From Planctomycetota bacterium (GTDB taxonomy: Bacteria; Planctomycetota; UBA1135; UBA2386), in assembly GCA_016716265.1 (NCBI GenBank), contig JADJWQ010000001.1, positions 2,108,001-2,172,000 on the forward strand: a DNA stretch of 64,000 bases. Reading direction: 5' to 3'. The position numbers were made by a program, and so were the translations under genes. Positions within the stretch are counted from its first letter, which is position 1. Every line of letters begins with the position of its first letter. The notes beneath the pieces are model-generated. The model worked only from the letters and a program-made list of their open reading frames with translations, was not told the origin of the DNA and did no database searches. Below, piece after piece: positions 23,984-31,133 of the stretch.

Positions 23984-24652
23984 TCACGCGCCGGTCGGTA
24001 GCCGCAGCAGCGTGATCGGTCCGATCGACGCGCGGGTCGCGTAGCTCGCGACGCCGAGCGGCAGCGACGGCGCGACCTCCGGCCGGATGCCGACGGCGCG
24101 CCCGGTGAGGTCGGCGTCGACGATCGGCTCGCCATCGAGCCAGGCGCGGATGCGGCCGTCGGCCACGCGCAACCGCACCGCGTAGCGACGGCCCGTCTCG
24201 TAGTAGAGGTAGCGCGTCGTCTCGTTCTCCGAGGCGTCCGCGCCATCGAGATTCGAGATGCCGGTGACGGACCCGCCCCAGCCGCCGAGCACGAGCGACG
24301 CGGCGCTCGCGCCGACCGGGAACGTCAGCGCGCAGAAGAAGTCGCCGCCCTCGACGCGCGCCGCGTCGAGCTGCAGCTCGTAGCCGTCGCGAGGCAGCTC
24401 GCCGCCGACCCAGGTCACGCCGGTCAGCGGCCCGCCGACGCCGAGGACCAGACGGCCGTCCTCGACCGTCACCTCACCGTCGCCACCGAAGTGGCTCGGC
24501 GCCCAGCCGGCGAGCGAGACGCCGTCGAACAAGGTGACGGGCGGCGTGGGGTCGGCGGCATCGCGCGCCGGCTCCGGCGGCGGGACCGAGCGACAGCCGG
24601 CCACCAGCGACGCCAGCAGAACGGCGGAGATCGACCGTGACCGGAGCGCCAT
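23984..24652 (-). CDS. Lipoprotein with a DUF1080-type (3-keto-disaccharide hydrolase) LamG-like domain
   Basis: 222 residues from the ATG at 24652. The N-terminus shows a lipobox (S-L-V-A-G-C). The domain opens with T-L-F-D-G-V-S-L-A-G-W, the typical DUF1080 start (L-F-D-G-x-x-L-x-G-W), and ends with strands R-L-R-V-A-D-G-R-I-R-A-W-L-D-G-E-P and I-G-P-I-T-L-L-R. Related proteins act on or bind 3-keto sugars outside the cytoplasm. That links it loosely to the exported Gfo/Idh cassette, though it is about 7.5 kb away. It converges on grxD. Confidence 0.7.
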   Translation of the reverse strand: MALRSRSISAVLLASLVAGCRSVPPPEPARDAADPTPPVTLFDGVSLAGWAPSHFGGDGEVTVEDGRLVLGVGGPLTGVTWVGGELPRDGYELQLDAARVEGGDFFCALTFPVGASAASLVLGGWGGSVTGISNLDGADASENETTRYLYYETGRRYAVRLRVADGRIRAWLDGEPIVDADLTGRAVGIRPEVAPSLPLGVASYATRASIGPITLLRLPTGA

Positions 24653-24748
24653 GGCACCGATCGTCCCGCGCCGCGCGACCGGTTGCCAGACCACCGCAGC
24701 GCGGCAGCCTCGGTCTGCAACGGGACCCGGCACTGTCGCGAGTCGAGA

Positions 24749-24786
24749 CACCTGTCGGATCTGTCGGCGGTCCGACACTACAGGTG
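24749..24786. repeat. Interrupted inverted repeat in a divergent gap
   Basis: CACCTG at 24749-24754 pairs with CAGGTG at 24781-24786, and the inner TCGGA at 24755-24759 pairs with TCCGA at 24771-24775, leaving a 5-base bulge. It lies between the divergent lipoprotein and membrane-protein genes and might be an operator. Confidence 0.3.
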
Positions 24787-24848
24787 ACCGTGGGCCGACT
24801 CCGAAGAGAGGGGCGTCGTTGCATTCTCCAACACTCGAGGTCCGCACC

Positions 24849-26327
24849 GTGAAGCTCGAAGACCTTGCGACTCCACCGCCGCGCGTCTCTCCGCAGATGC
24901 GCTACGCGACTCTCCACCGTGCCGTCGAGAACGGTCTCGCAACCGACCGGACCTGGGCGGAGCTCCTCGAGATCTGCCTGGAACTCGGCCGGGACGAGGA
25001 GGCCTGCGGCACGTTCTGGGAGCTGCGCGATCCTTCCGTCCGCCGCCGCATGCTGGTCCGTCTCCATACCCGCGGGCTGCTGCGCGATGTTCCGGTCGAT
25101 CCTGCACCCGCGCGCCAGGCCGATGCCCACGCGACCGCCGGCGAGGCGGCACACGGCGGACCGGCTGGTCGAGCCAGCGCTGCGTCCGGCCAGCGCTCGA
25201 GACCCGAGGACGGTCGCTCGGACCTCGGTGAGCTGGTCGGCGACGCGGTGCGCTTCCTGTTCCTCGACCACATGCCGCTGACGGTGATCGTCGCGACCGT
25301 CACGTTCCCGCTGGTGATCGGACTCGGCGGCTTCCTGACCACGTCGCTCGGTACGTCCGCCTACGTCGCGCTGTCGCTGTTGGCGGCGATCCCTGCGCTG
25401 TCCGCGTTGGCGCTGGTCGGCGCGCTCGCCCGCCGCATCCTGATCGAGGCCAACCGGGGTCTGATCGACCCGCCGGCGATCCCCACGTTCGGCTCACTCG
25501 CGCGCGAGGCGCTGCGCCTCGGCGTCGACACGACACTCCTCGTCGCCGTGTTCCTCGGCCCGGGTGTGCTCCTCGCCCAGCTCGGCGTCACGCACGTCGG
25601 CGCCGCCATCGCGGCGCTGGCGGTCGGCGGCGGCCTGCTGCCGGCGGCGGTCGCGATGCGCACCGTGCGCGGCGATTGGAGCGCTCTGAAGCTCGCACGG
25701 CTGTGCGGCGAGGTGCGCCGGATCGGATCTCGCTACTTCGGCGTCGCGGCGATCATCGCGTTGATGCTGGCGCCGGCGATCGCCGGACTGGTGCTGACCG
25801 CCGGCTCCGCCGCCTACATGTCGATCTCGGTGGTCGGCCCGCTCACGGTCGCGCCGCTGTTCGTGTCCGCGCGCCTGCTCGGCCACGTGATGTTCGAGTC
25901 GCGTCGCGGCCACCGCCGCCTGCAGACCGCCGGTGGCACCGCGACGCGACGTGGCACCGGTGCCCGCAGCCGGCTGGCGAACGCGCAGGCCCAGGCCCTG
26001 CGCCAGGGTCTGCGGGCGACCGCCCACCCCGAGGCGCGCACGTCGGCGCCGCCGCGCCAGCAGCCGGTCGCCCAGCCGGTCGCCCAGCCGGGCGCCGCGG
26101 CACGGCCGACCGCCCGTCCGCGGGCCGTCGCCCCGTCCCAGCCGGTCGCGGCGGCGCAGCCGGCCGTGCGCACCGAGCGTGCGCAGCCCGCGCAGCGGCC
26201 GTCGGGACGACTGACGACCGCCGTCACGACGGACTCGCTCACCGACCTCACCAGGCTCCCGGGCGCGAGCGTCGTGACGGGTACCGAACGCGAGCGCGCG
26301 GGCGCGGCGTCGCGCCGGCGGCGCTGA
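24849..26327 (+). CDS. Polytopic membrane protein with a Pro/Ala/Gln-rich tail
   Basis: 492 residues from GTG 24849; TTG 24816 is an alternative. A soluble helical N-terminus (residues 1-85) and a linker precede four to six hydrophobic segments between about 140 and 345 (for example V-I-V-A-T-V-T-F-P-L-V-I-G-L-G and V-A-A-I-I-A-L-M-L-A-P-A-I-A). The tail after about 350 is low-complexity, with Q-P-V-A-Q-P-V-A-Q-P repeats, and is likely disordered. It resembles planctomycete membrane proteins of DUF4013-like type but I cannot assign a family with confidence. Converges on the yhhQ gene. Confidence 0.6.
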   Translation: MKLEDLATPPPRVSPQMRYATLHRAVENGLATDRTWAELLEICLELGRDEEACGTFWELRDPSVRRRMLVRLHTRGLLRDVPVDPAPARQADAHATAGEAAHGGPAGRASAASGQRSRPEDGRSDLGELVGDAVRFLFLDHMPLTVIVATVTFPLVIGLGGFLTTSLGTSAYVALSLLAAIPALSALALVGALARRILIEANRGLIDPPAIPTFGSLAREALRLGVDTTLLVAVFLGPGVLLAQLGVTHVGAAIAALAVGGGLLPAAVAMRTVRGDWSALKLARLCGEVRRIGSRYFGVAAIIALMLAPAIAGLVLTAGSAAYMSISVVGPLTVAPLFVSARLLGHVMFESRRGHRRLQTAGGTATRRGTGARSRLANAQAQALRQGLRATAHPEARTSAPPRQQPVAQPVAQPGAAARPTARPRAVAPSQPVAAAQPAVRTERAQPAQRPSGRLTTAVTTDSLTDLTRLPGASVVTGTERERAGAASRRRR

Positions 26328-26337
26328 TGCAGCGGGG

Positions 26338-26370
26338 CCCCGCGCGCGCCGCTCAGACGCGCGCGCGGGG
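26338..26370. terminator. 12-bp GC hairpin between convergent genes
   Basis: CCCCGCGCGCGC at 26338-26349 is the exact reverse complement of 26359-26370, with a 9-base loop. The loop contains the stop codon of the minus-strand gene. It is well placed to end transcription from both sides but lacks a T tract. Confidence 0.4.
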
Positions 26371-27153
26371 TGCGGTCTGCCACGCGAGCAGCTCTTCGGT
26401 CGGCCCGTAGCGGGCGAACAGGTGCACGACCGCGTAGATGAACGGCGTGTCGGCCAGCGCGCACAGCACCTTGAACGACCAGGTGTCGAGGATGATGCCG
26501 GCGTACCAGTCGAAGCCGTGTGGCGAATCGGCGAACCAGCCCGGCTGATCGACGCCCCAGAACAGCACGACGACGACCAGCACCGTGTCGAGGAGCTGCG
26601 ACGTGATCGTCGACGCATTGTTGCGCAGCCACAGGTGGCGGCCGTTCGTCACGCGCTTCCAGAAATGGAACAGCCGGATGTCGACGAACTGGGCGACCAG
26701 GTAGGCGACCATGGACGCGGCGATGGCGCGCGGTGCCTTGCTGAACACGTGGAAGTAGGTCGGGTCGTCGACAGGCGAGTTGGCGATCGCCGCGAACTGG
26801 TCACCGAGCCACAGTGCCAGCATCGTGAACATCGACGCGACGAAGCCCGCGACGACGACCTGGTTGGCGCGCTGCTTCCCGTAGACCTCCGACAGCAGGT
26901 CGGTGACCAGGAACGTCAGCGGGTACGGCAGCACGCCGGCCGACACGACGAAGGTCCCGAGCCAGGGGAGCTCGATCGTCACGAACTTCGACGCGATCAC
27001 GTTGCAGACGACCAGCGCCGCGATGAACACGGACGCCATGACCATCAGCGGTAGCGGCACCGCGACCGGCGTCAGCGCGGCGGCGAACGATGCGCGACGG
27101 CGGTCCGACGGCGGTGGTGCAACGGGCGCGGGCGGCGGACGGTCGGCAGGCAT
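26353..27153 (-). CDS. yhhQ: Queuosine precursor transporter (VUT family)
   Basis: 266 residues with six hydrophobic segments. The family's D-L-L-S-E-V-Y-G-K-Q-R-A-N and N-A-S-T-I-T-S-Q-L-L-D-T motifs are present. YhhQ takes up queuosine precursors (preQ0/preQ1) for tRNA modification. The ATG at 27153 gives a short Pro-rich cytoplasmic tail before the first helix; Met residues at 27042-27048 region are inside the first helix and less likely. No other queuosine genes are in the window. It diverges from atuA. Confidence 0.88.
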   Translation of the reverse strand: MPADRPPPAPVAPPPSDRRRASFAAALTPVAVPLPLMVMASVFIAALVVCNVIASKFVTIELPWLGTFVVSAGVLPYPLTFLVTDLLSEVYGKQRANQVVVAGFVASMFTMLALWLGDQFAAIANSPVDDPTYFHVFSKAPRAIAASMVAYLVAQFVDIRLFHFWKRVTNGRHLWLRNNASTITSQLLDTVLVVVVLFWGVDQPGWFADSPHGFDWYAGIILDTWSFKVLCALADTPFIYAVVHLFARYGPTEELLAWQTAPRARV

Positions 27154-27251
27154 CGGTTGGGCTCGACTGGGGGCTCGTCGGGAAGCTCGACGGGTCGCGC
27201 GACGGGAGGCGGGTGCCGCGCAGGGATGGGGAATCCGCCCGCGCGGCCGTC

Positions 27252-27257
27252 TATCCT
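27252..27257 (+). promoter_or_regulatory. -10-like TATCCT before the atuA operon
   Basis: TATCCT ends 30 bases before the ATG at 27288; no clear -35 is visible. The same or a near-identical hexamer occurs at similar distance in front of other genes. Confidence 0.25.
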
Positions 27258-27287
27258 GGCACCCTTTCGCCGACCCGCCGAGCACCG

Positions 27288-28652
27288 ATGCGAGACAAGA
27301 TCCTGATCGCGAACGGCCAGGGCTTCTGGGGCGACTCGATCCTGGGCCCGGTCCGCCTCGTCCGTGAGGGCCCGCTCGACTACCTCGCGCTGGACTACCT
27401 CGCCGAGGTCACGATGAGCATCATGCAGAAGCTGCGCTCGCGCGACCCGCGCGCCGGCTACGCGACGGACTTCGTCCGGATGCTCGACCGCATCCTGCCG
27501 GAGGCCCACCAGAAGGGCATCCGCGTGATCGCCAACGCCGGCGGCGTCAACCCGCGCGCGTGCATGGAGGCGGTGCTCGAGCTCGCCCGCAAGAAGGGCT
27601 GCAGCGGCCTGCGCGTCGGCGTGATCGAGGGCGACGACGTGCTCGATCGGCTCGACGAGTTCCTGGCCGACGGCGAGGAGCTGCGCAACCTCGACACCGG
27701 CGAGCCACTGGCGGCGATCCGCGAGCGGATCTCGAGCGCCAACGTCTACATCGGTGCGCCGGCCGTCGCCGCGTGCCTCGCCGCCGGCGCCGACATCGTG
27801 ATCGGCGGGCGCATCACCGACCCGGCGCTGGTCGCCGGCCCGATGCTGCACGAGTTCGGCTGGGCGCTCGACGACTGGGACAAGCTCGCCGCGGCGACCG
27901 TCGCCGGCCACATCGTCGAGTGTGGTGCGCAATGCACGGGCGGCAACTACACCCGCTGGCAGGACGTCGAGGGTTGGGCGAACATCGGCTATCCGATCAT
28001 CGAAGCACGGCCGGACGGCGCGTTCTGGGTCACCAAGCACGACGGCACCGGCGGGCTCGTCACGCGCGACTCGGTCGTCCACCAATTGCTGTACGAGATG
28101 GGCGATCCGACGCGCTACCTCGGCCCCGACTGCGTCGCCGACTTCACCAGCGCGCAGGTCGAGCAGGATGGCCGCGACCGCGTCCGGGTCGCCGGCGTGC
28201 GCGGCGGCCCGGCGACCGGCACCTTCAAGGTGTCGATCAGCTACCTCGACGGCTACAAGGCCGTCGGCCAGCTGACGGTGTCCGGTCCCGACGCCGTCGC
28301 CAAGGCCCGGCTGTGCGCCGCCATCGTGTTCGACCGGCTCGCGCTCGACGGCGTGACGTTCCGCGACGACCAGAAGACCGTCGAGCTGGTCGGCAGCGGC
28401 GTCTGCCACGCCGGGATCGCGCCGGCGATCGACCCGCCGGAGGTCGTGCTGCGCATCGGCGTGCGCGACCCGGACCGCGCGAAGGTCGACCGCTTCGGCA
28501 TGGAGATCGTGCCGCTGGTCACCAGCGGGCCGCCGGGCGTGACCGGCTTCGCCGGTGGCCGGCCGAAGGCGACCGAGGTCGTCGGCTACTGGCCGGCGCT
28601 CGTGTCGAAGCACCGCATCGCGCCGACCGTGCACGTGGAGACGGTCCGCTGA
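27288..28652 (+). CDS. AtuA-family (acyclic terpene utilisation, DUF1446) protein
   Basis: 454 residues. Typical beginnings are G-Q-G-F-W-G-D-S and L-D-Y-L-A-L-D-Y-L-A-E-V-T-M-S, followed by A-N-A-G-G-V-N-P and G-G-R-I-T-D-P-A-L. AtuA was found in Pseudomonas terpene utilisation, but the family is much wider and its reaction is not established. A co-transcribed small AtuA-like ferredoxin-fold protein and a phosphate acyltransferase follow. No regulator or acyl-CoA synthetase lies next to it. Confidence 0.85.
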   Translation: MRDKILIANGQGFWGDSILGPVRLVREGPLDYLALDYLAEVTMSIMQKLRSRDPRAGYATDFVRMLDRILPEAHQKGIRVIANAGGVNPRACMEAVLELARKKGCSGLRVGVIEGDDVLDRLDEFLADGEELRNLDTGEPLAAIRERISSANVYIGAPAVAACLAAGADIVIGGRITDPALVAGPMLHEFGWALDDWDKLAAATVAGHIVECGAQCTGGNYTRWQDVEGWANIGYPIIEARPDGAFWVTKHDGTGGLVTRDSVVHQLLYEMGDPTRYLGPDCVADFTSAQVEQDGRDRVRVAGVRGGPATGTFKVSISYLDGYKAVGQLTVSGPDAVAKARLCAAIVFDRLALDGVTFRDDQKTVELVGSGVCHAGIAPAIDPPEVVLRIGVRDPDRAKVDRFGMEIVPLVTSGPPGVTGFAGGRPKATEVVGYWPALVSKHRIAPTVHVETVR

Positions 28653-28683
28653 GCCGCCGCGCGCGGCAGCGAGGAGCATCAGC

Positions 28684-28998
28684 ATGGCGAGAGTCAGACT
28701 CGGCGAGTTCGCACAGGCCCGCTCGGGCGACAAGGGCGACGGCAGCAACGTCGGTGTGTTCGTCTCGAACGCGACCGACTACGAGCTGCTGCGCCGTGAG
28801 CTGACCGCGGAGCGCGTCCGGCAGCACTTCCACGCGATCTGCCTCGGCGGCGTCGAGCGCTACGAGCTGCCGAACCTGCTCGCGCTGAACTTCATCCTGC
28901 ACGACAGCCTCGGCGGCGGCGGCAGCGCGAGCCTGAAGACGGACGCGCAGGGCAAGACGCACGGCCTGGCGCTGCTGCAGATGGAGATCGAGCGGTGA
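28684..28998 (+). CDS. AtuA-associated ferredoxin-like-fold protein
   Basis: 104 residues. The pattern A-R-S-G-D-K-G-D-G-S-N-V-G-V-F-V and R-Y-E-L-P-N-L-L-A-L-N-F-I-L...L-G-G-G matches the domain often fused to the C-terminus of AtuA proteins or encoded next to them; here it is separate. It starts 31 bases after atuA and its stop overlaps the next gene's GTG start (GTGA). Confidence 0.85.
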   Translation: MARVRLGEFAQARSGDKGDGSNVGVFVSNATDYELLRRELTAERVRQHFHAICLGGVERYELPNLLALNFILHDSLGGGGSASLKTDAQGKTHGLALLQMEIER

Positions 28999-29924
28999 CC
29001 GGCGGCGACGACCTGCCGCGGGTCGTCGCGGAGCTGCGGGAGCGCGCCCGCGGCCGACCGCGGCGCATCGTCCTGCCGGAGGTCGACGACCCCCGGATCG
29101 GCGCGGCGCGCCGCACGCTCGAGGAGCTCGGCCTGTGCGAGGTCGTGTGGATCGAGGACCCGCGCCGCCACCCGCGCTTCGAGGACGTCGCGGTGCGCAC
29201 CTACGAGGCCCTGCGAGAGCGCGGTGTCACCGAGGCCGGCGCGGTCGAGCTCGCCGGCAAGCCGGTGTGGTTCGCCGCCGGCCTGGTCGGTCTCGGCGAC
29301 GCCGATGCGAGCGTCGCCGGCGCCGCCACGGCGACCGCGGAGGTGATCCGCGCCGGACTGCGCATGGTCGGCATGGCCTCCGGCACGTCGATCGTGTCGT
29401 CGTTCTTCCTGATGGTGCGCGACGAGTCGGTGCTCAGCTTCGCCGATTGCGGCGTCGTGCCCGATCCGGACGCCAACCAGCTCGCGCAGATCGCCGCGAG
29501 CACCGCCGACAACCACCTGCGGCTGACCGGCAGGGTCGCACGCGTCGCATTCCTGTCGTTCTCGACCAAGGGCAGCGCCGAGCACCCGAAAGTCGACAAG
29601 GTCCGCAGCGCACTGCAGCGCTTCCGCGCCCTGCGCCCCGAGCTCGACGCCGACGGCGAGCTGCAGGTCGACGCCGCGCTCGTGCCCGAGATCGCCAACC
29701 GCAAGGCCCCCGGCAGCGCGGTCGCCGGCCGCGCCGACGTCCTCGTGTTCCCCGACCTCGACGCCGGCAACATCGCCTACAAGCTCACCGAGCGCCTCGG
29801 CGGCTACCGCGCCTTCGGCCCGCTCGTGCAGGGCCTCGCCAAGCCGTGCCTCGACCTGTCACGCGGCTGCGCCGCCGACGACATCGTCGACGTCGCGGTC
29901 ATCGCGGCGGCGCTCGCGGATTGA
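28995..29924 (+). CDS. Phosphate acetyl/butyryltransferase
   Basis: 309 residues from a GTG start overlapping the previous stop. The catalytic-domain signatures are strong: A-F-L-S-F-S-T-K-G-S-A-E-H-P-K-V-D-K-V, F-P-D-L-D-A-G-N-I-A-Y-K-L, G-P-L-V-Q-G-L-A-K-P and D-L-S-R-G-C. The length fits the short Pta form without the N-terminal regulatory domains. It interconverts an acyl-CoA and acyl phosphate. Its place behind atuA suggests the pathway ends in acetyl- or another short acyl-CoA, but no kinase is adjacent. Confidence 0.9.
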   Translation: MTGGDDLPRVVAELRERARGRPRRIVLPEVDDPRIGAARRTLEELGLCEVVWIEDPRRHPRFEDVAVRTYEALRERGVTEAGAVELAGKPVWFAAGLVGLGDADASVAGAATATAEVIRAGLRMVGMASGTSIVSSFFLMVRDESVLSFADCGVVPDPDANQLAQIAASTADNHLRLTGRVARVAFLSFSTKGSAEHPKVDKVRSALQRFRALRPELDADGELQVDAALVPEIANRKAPGSAVAGRADVLVFPDLDAGNIAYKLTERLGGYRAFGPLVQGLAKPCLDLSRGCAADDIVDVAVIAAALAD

Positions 29925-29968
29925 GCGCGACCAGCATTCCGGGCCGGACGCGAGCATGACCGCGTGCG

Positions 29969-30955
29969 TCAGCGAGTGACGACCTCGAGTCCGCCAGAGC
30001 AAAGCAGAGCGGTGCTGCCCGGATCGATGGCGAACAGCTGGACCTCGAGGAAGAAGGTCATGTCCCAGGGCACCGAGTGCACCAGATCGGCGAGTCCTCC
30101 CGCGCCGTAGCGGAAGGGCAGGGCGATCAGCCCGTCGTTGAGGAGCATGCAAGCGGTACCCGGAATCGGGACGGCGGCCCGCCGCGAGCCGAACAGCTCC
30201 GCGCCGATCGCATTGATCGGTCCATCGGATTGGAATCGCACGTCCCGGACCGGCCCACGGAACGCGTCATCGCCCCGCAGGCTCAGCACCGCGGCCGGGC
30301 CGTAGGCCGAGAACGTCGTGGCGGGCGGGGGGATGAACTCCACCGTCGTCCGGCCATGGTGCTCGACCGAGCCCGCGCCGGCCGACTCTGCCCGCAGGTA
30401 GGTCGTCGTGACGATGGTGAGCCCACTGGCGGGAACCGAGACCTGGAACGACTCGGTGCGCGTCTCGCCCTGCTGCGCGGCGAAGTCGACCGTGCCGTCG
30501 CCATCGACGTCGACCTCGATCGTGGCCGGACGCGATCCCGTGCCGCGCCGGACGATCGTCGCGTAGGTGACCCGGACCGTCGCCGGCAGCGCGCGGGTCG
30601 GCACGATCCGCAATTCCGTGGAGTGCGTGCCGAGCCGGCCGACGCCGTCGACGAACAGCACGCTCGTGGCCCGCGCGTGCTCGTCGATCGTGGCGACCAC
30701 CGAGCCGTCCGCAGGACGCATGAACGTGCTGCGGAACTCGGCCCAGATCTCGTTCGACAACGCATCCCGGAAGAGCGTGACTCCCGGCATCAGGTCCGTG
30801 CCGATCGGCAGCGTGCTCGTGAGGGAGTTGCTCCCGAGCGCGGCGCGGGCCAGCAGCTGGGTTCGAGCCTGCCAGGTCGCCACCACCGGCTCCTGGGAGA
30901 CGAGCGGCGTCAGGCAGCCGAGCGCGAACATCGTGACGAACGTCACCGAACGCAT
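29969..30955 (-). CDS. Secreted protein with planctomycete-type C-terminal domain
   Basis: 328 residues from ATG 30955, fixed by a perfect Shine-Dalgarno. Signal peptide M-R-S-V-T-F-V-T-M-F-A-L-G-C-L-T-P-L-V-S-Q at 1-21. The middle is beta-rich and includes D-V-D-G-D-G-T-V-D (Ca2+-type loop). The C-terminal part (from about residue 215) has strand-turn patterns, V-P-I-P-G-T-A-C-M-L-L-N-D-G and F-F-L-E-V-Q-L-F-A-I-D-P-G, like the tails of the other secreted proteins here. Function unknown. Confidence 0.65.
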   Translation of the reverse strand: MRSVTFVTMFALGCLTPLVSQEPVVATWQARTQLLARAALGSNSLTSTLPIGTDLMPGVTLFRDALSNEIWAEFRSTFMRPADGSVVATIDEHARATSVLFVDGVGRLGTHSTELRIVPTRALPATVRVTYATIVRRGTGSRPATIEVDVDGDGTVDFAAQQGETRTESFQVSVPASGLTIVTTTYLRAESAGAGSVEHHGRTTVEFIPPPATTFSAYGPAAVLSLRGDDAFRGPVRDVRFQSDGPINAIGAELFGSRRAAVPIPGTACMLLNDGLIALPFRYGAGGLADLVHSVPWDMTFFLEVQLFAIDPGSTALLCSGGLEVVTR

Positions 30956-30960
30956 TGCGT

Positions 30961-30967
30961 ACCTCCT
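30961..30967 (-). promoter_or_regulatory. Perfect Shine-Dalgarno
   Basis: On the minus strand AGGAGGT ends five bases before the ATG at 30955. It is the strongest ribosome binding site seen in the window. Confidence 0.7.
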
Positions 30968-31029
30968 GGGCATGGGCCCGGCGGGCGGAGGCGCGCAGCC
31001 GGGCACCCGTGGAGTGCGGACCGCCGATG

Positions 31030-31071
31030 CCTCCGGGTTCGGGCCTCCGGTTTCGGGCCTCCGGGTTCGGG
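31030..31071. repeat. 14-bp tandem repeat, three copies
   Basis: CCTCCGGGTTCGGG occurs at 31030-31043, 31044-31057 (one change) and 31058-31071. On the minus strand it lies in the probable leader of the 328-residue secreted protein gene, between the TAGAAT -10 candidate and the start. Confidence 0.75.
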
Positions 31072-31102
31072 CCGCACGACGAGGAAGAGCCGCAGAGCGC
31101 GC

Positions 31103-31108
31103 ATTCTA
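31103..31108 (-). promoter_or_regulatory. -10 candidate TAGAAT for the 328-residue secreted protein
   Basis: TAGAAT reads on the minus strand, about 147 bases before the ATG at 30955. No good -35 is seen. It is AT-rich for this genome, which is why I note it. Confidence 0.3.
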
Positions 31109-31133
31109 TCCGGCCCGCGCCGCGAACCGCACG

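Noticed and set aside
27288..28998. A terpene-degradation (atu) cluster
   Set aside because: Only AtuA-family genes are present; the other atu functions are not adjacent and the family is much wider than terpene use.
31030..31071. CRISPR array
   Set aside because: The 14-base units are directly adjacent without spacers, and no cas gene is present.
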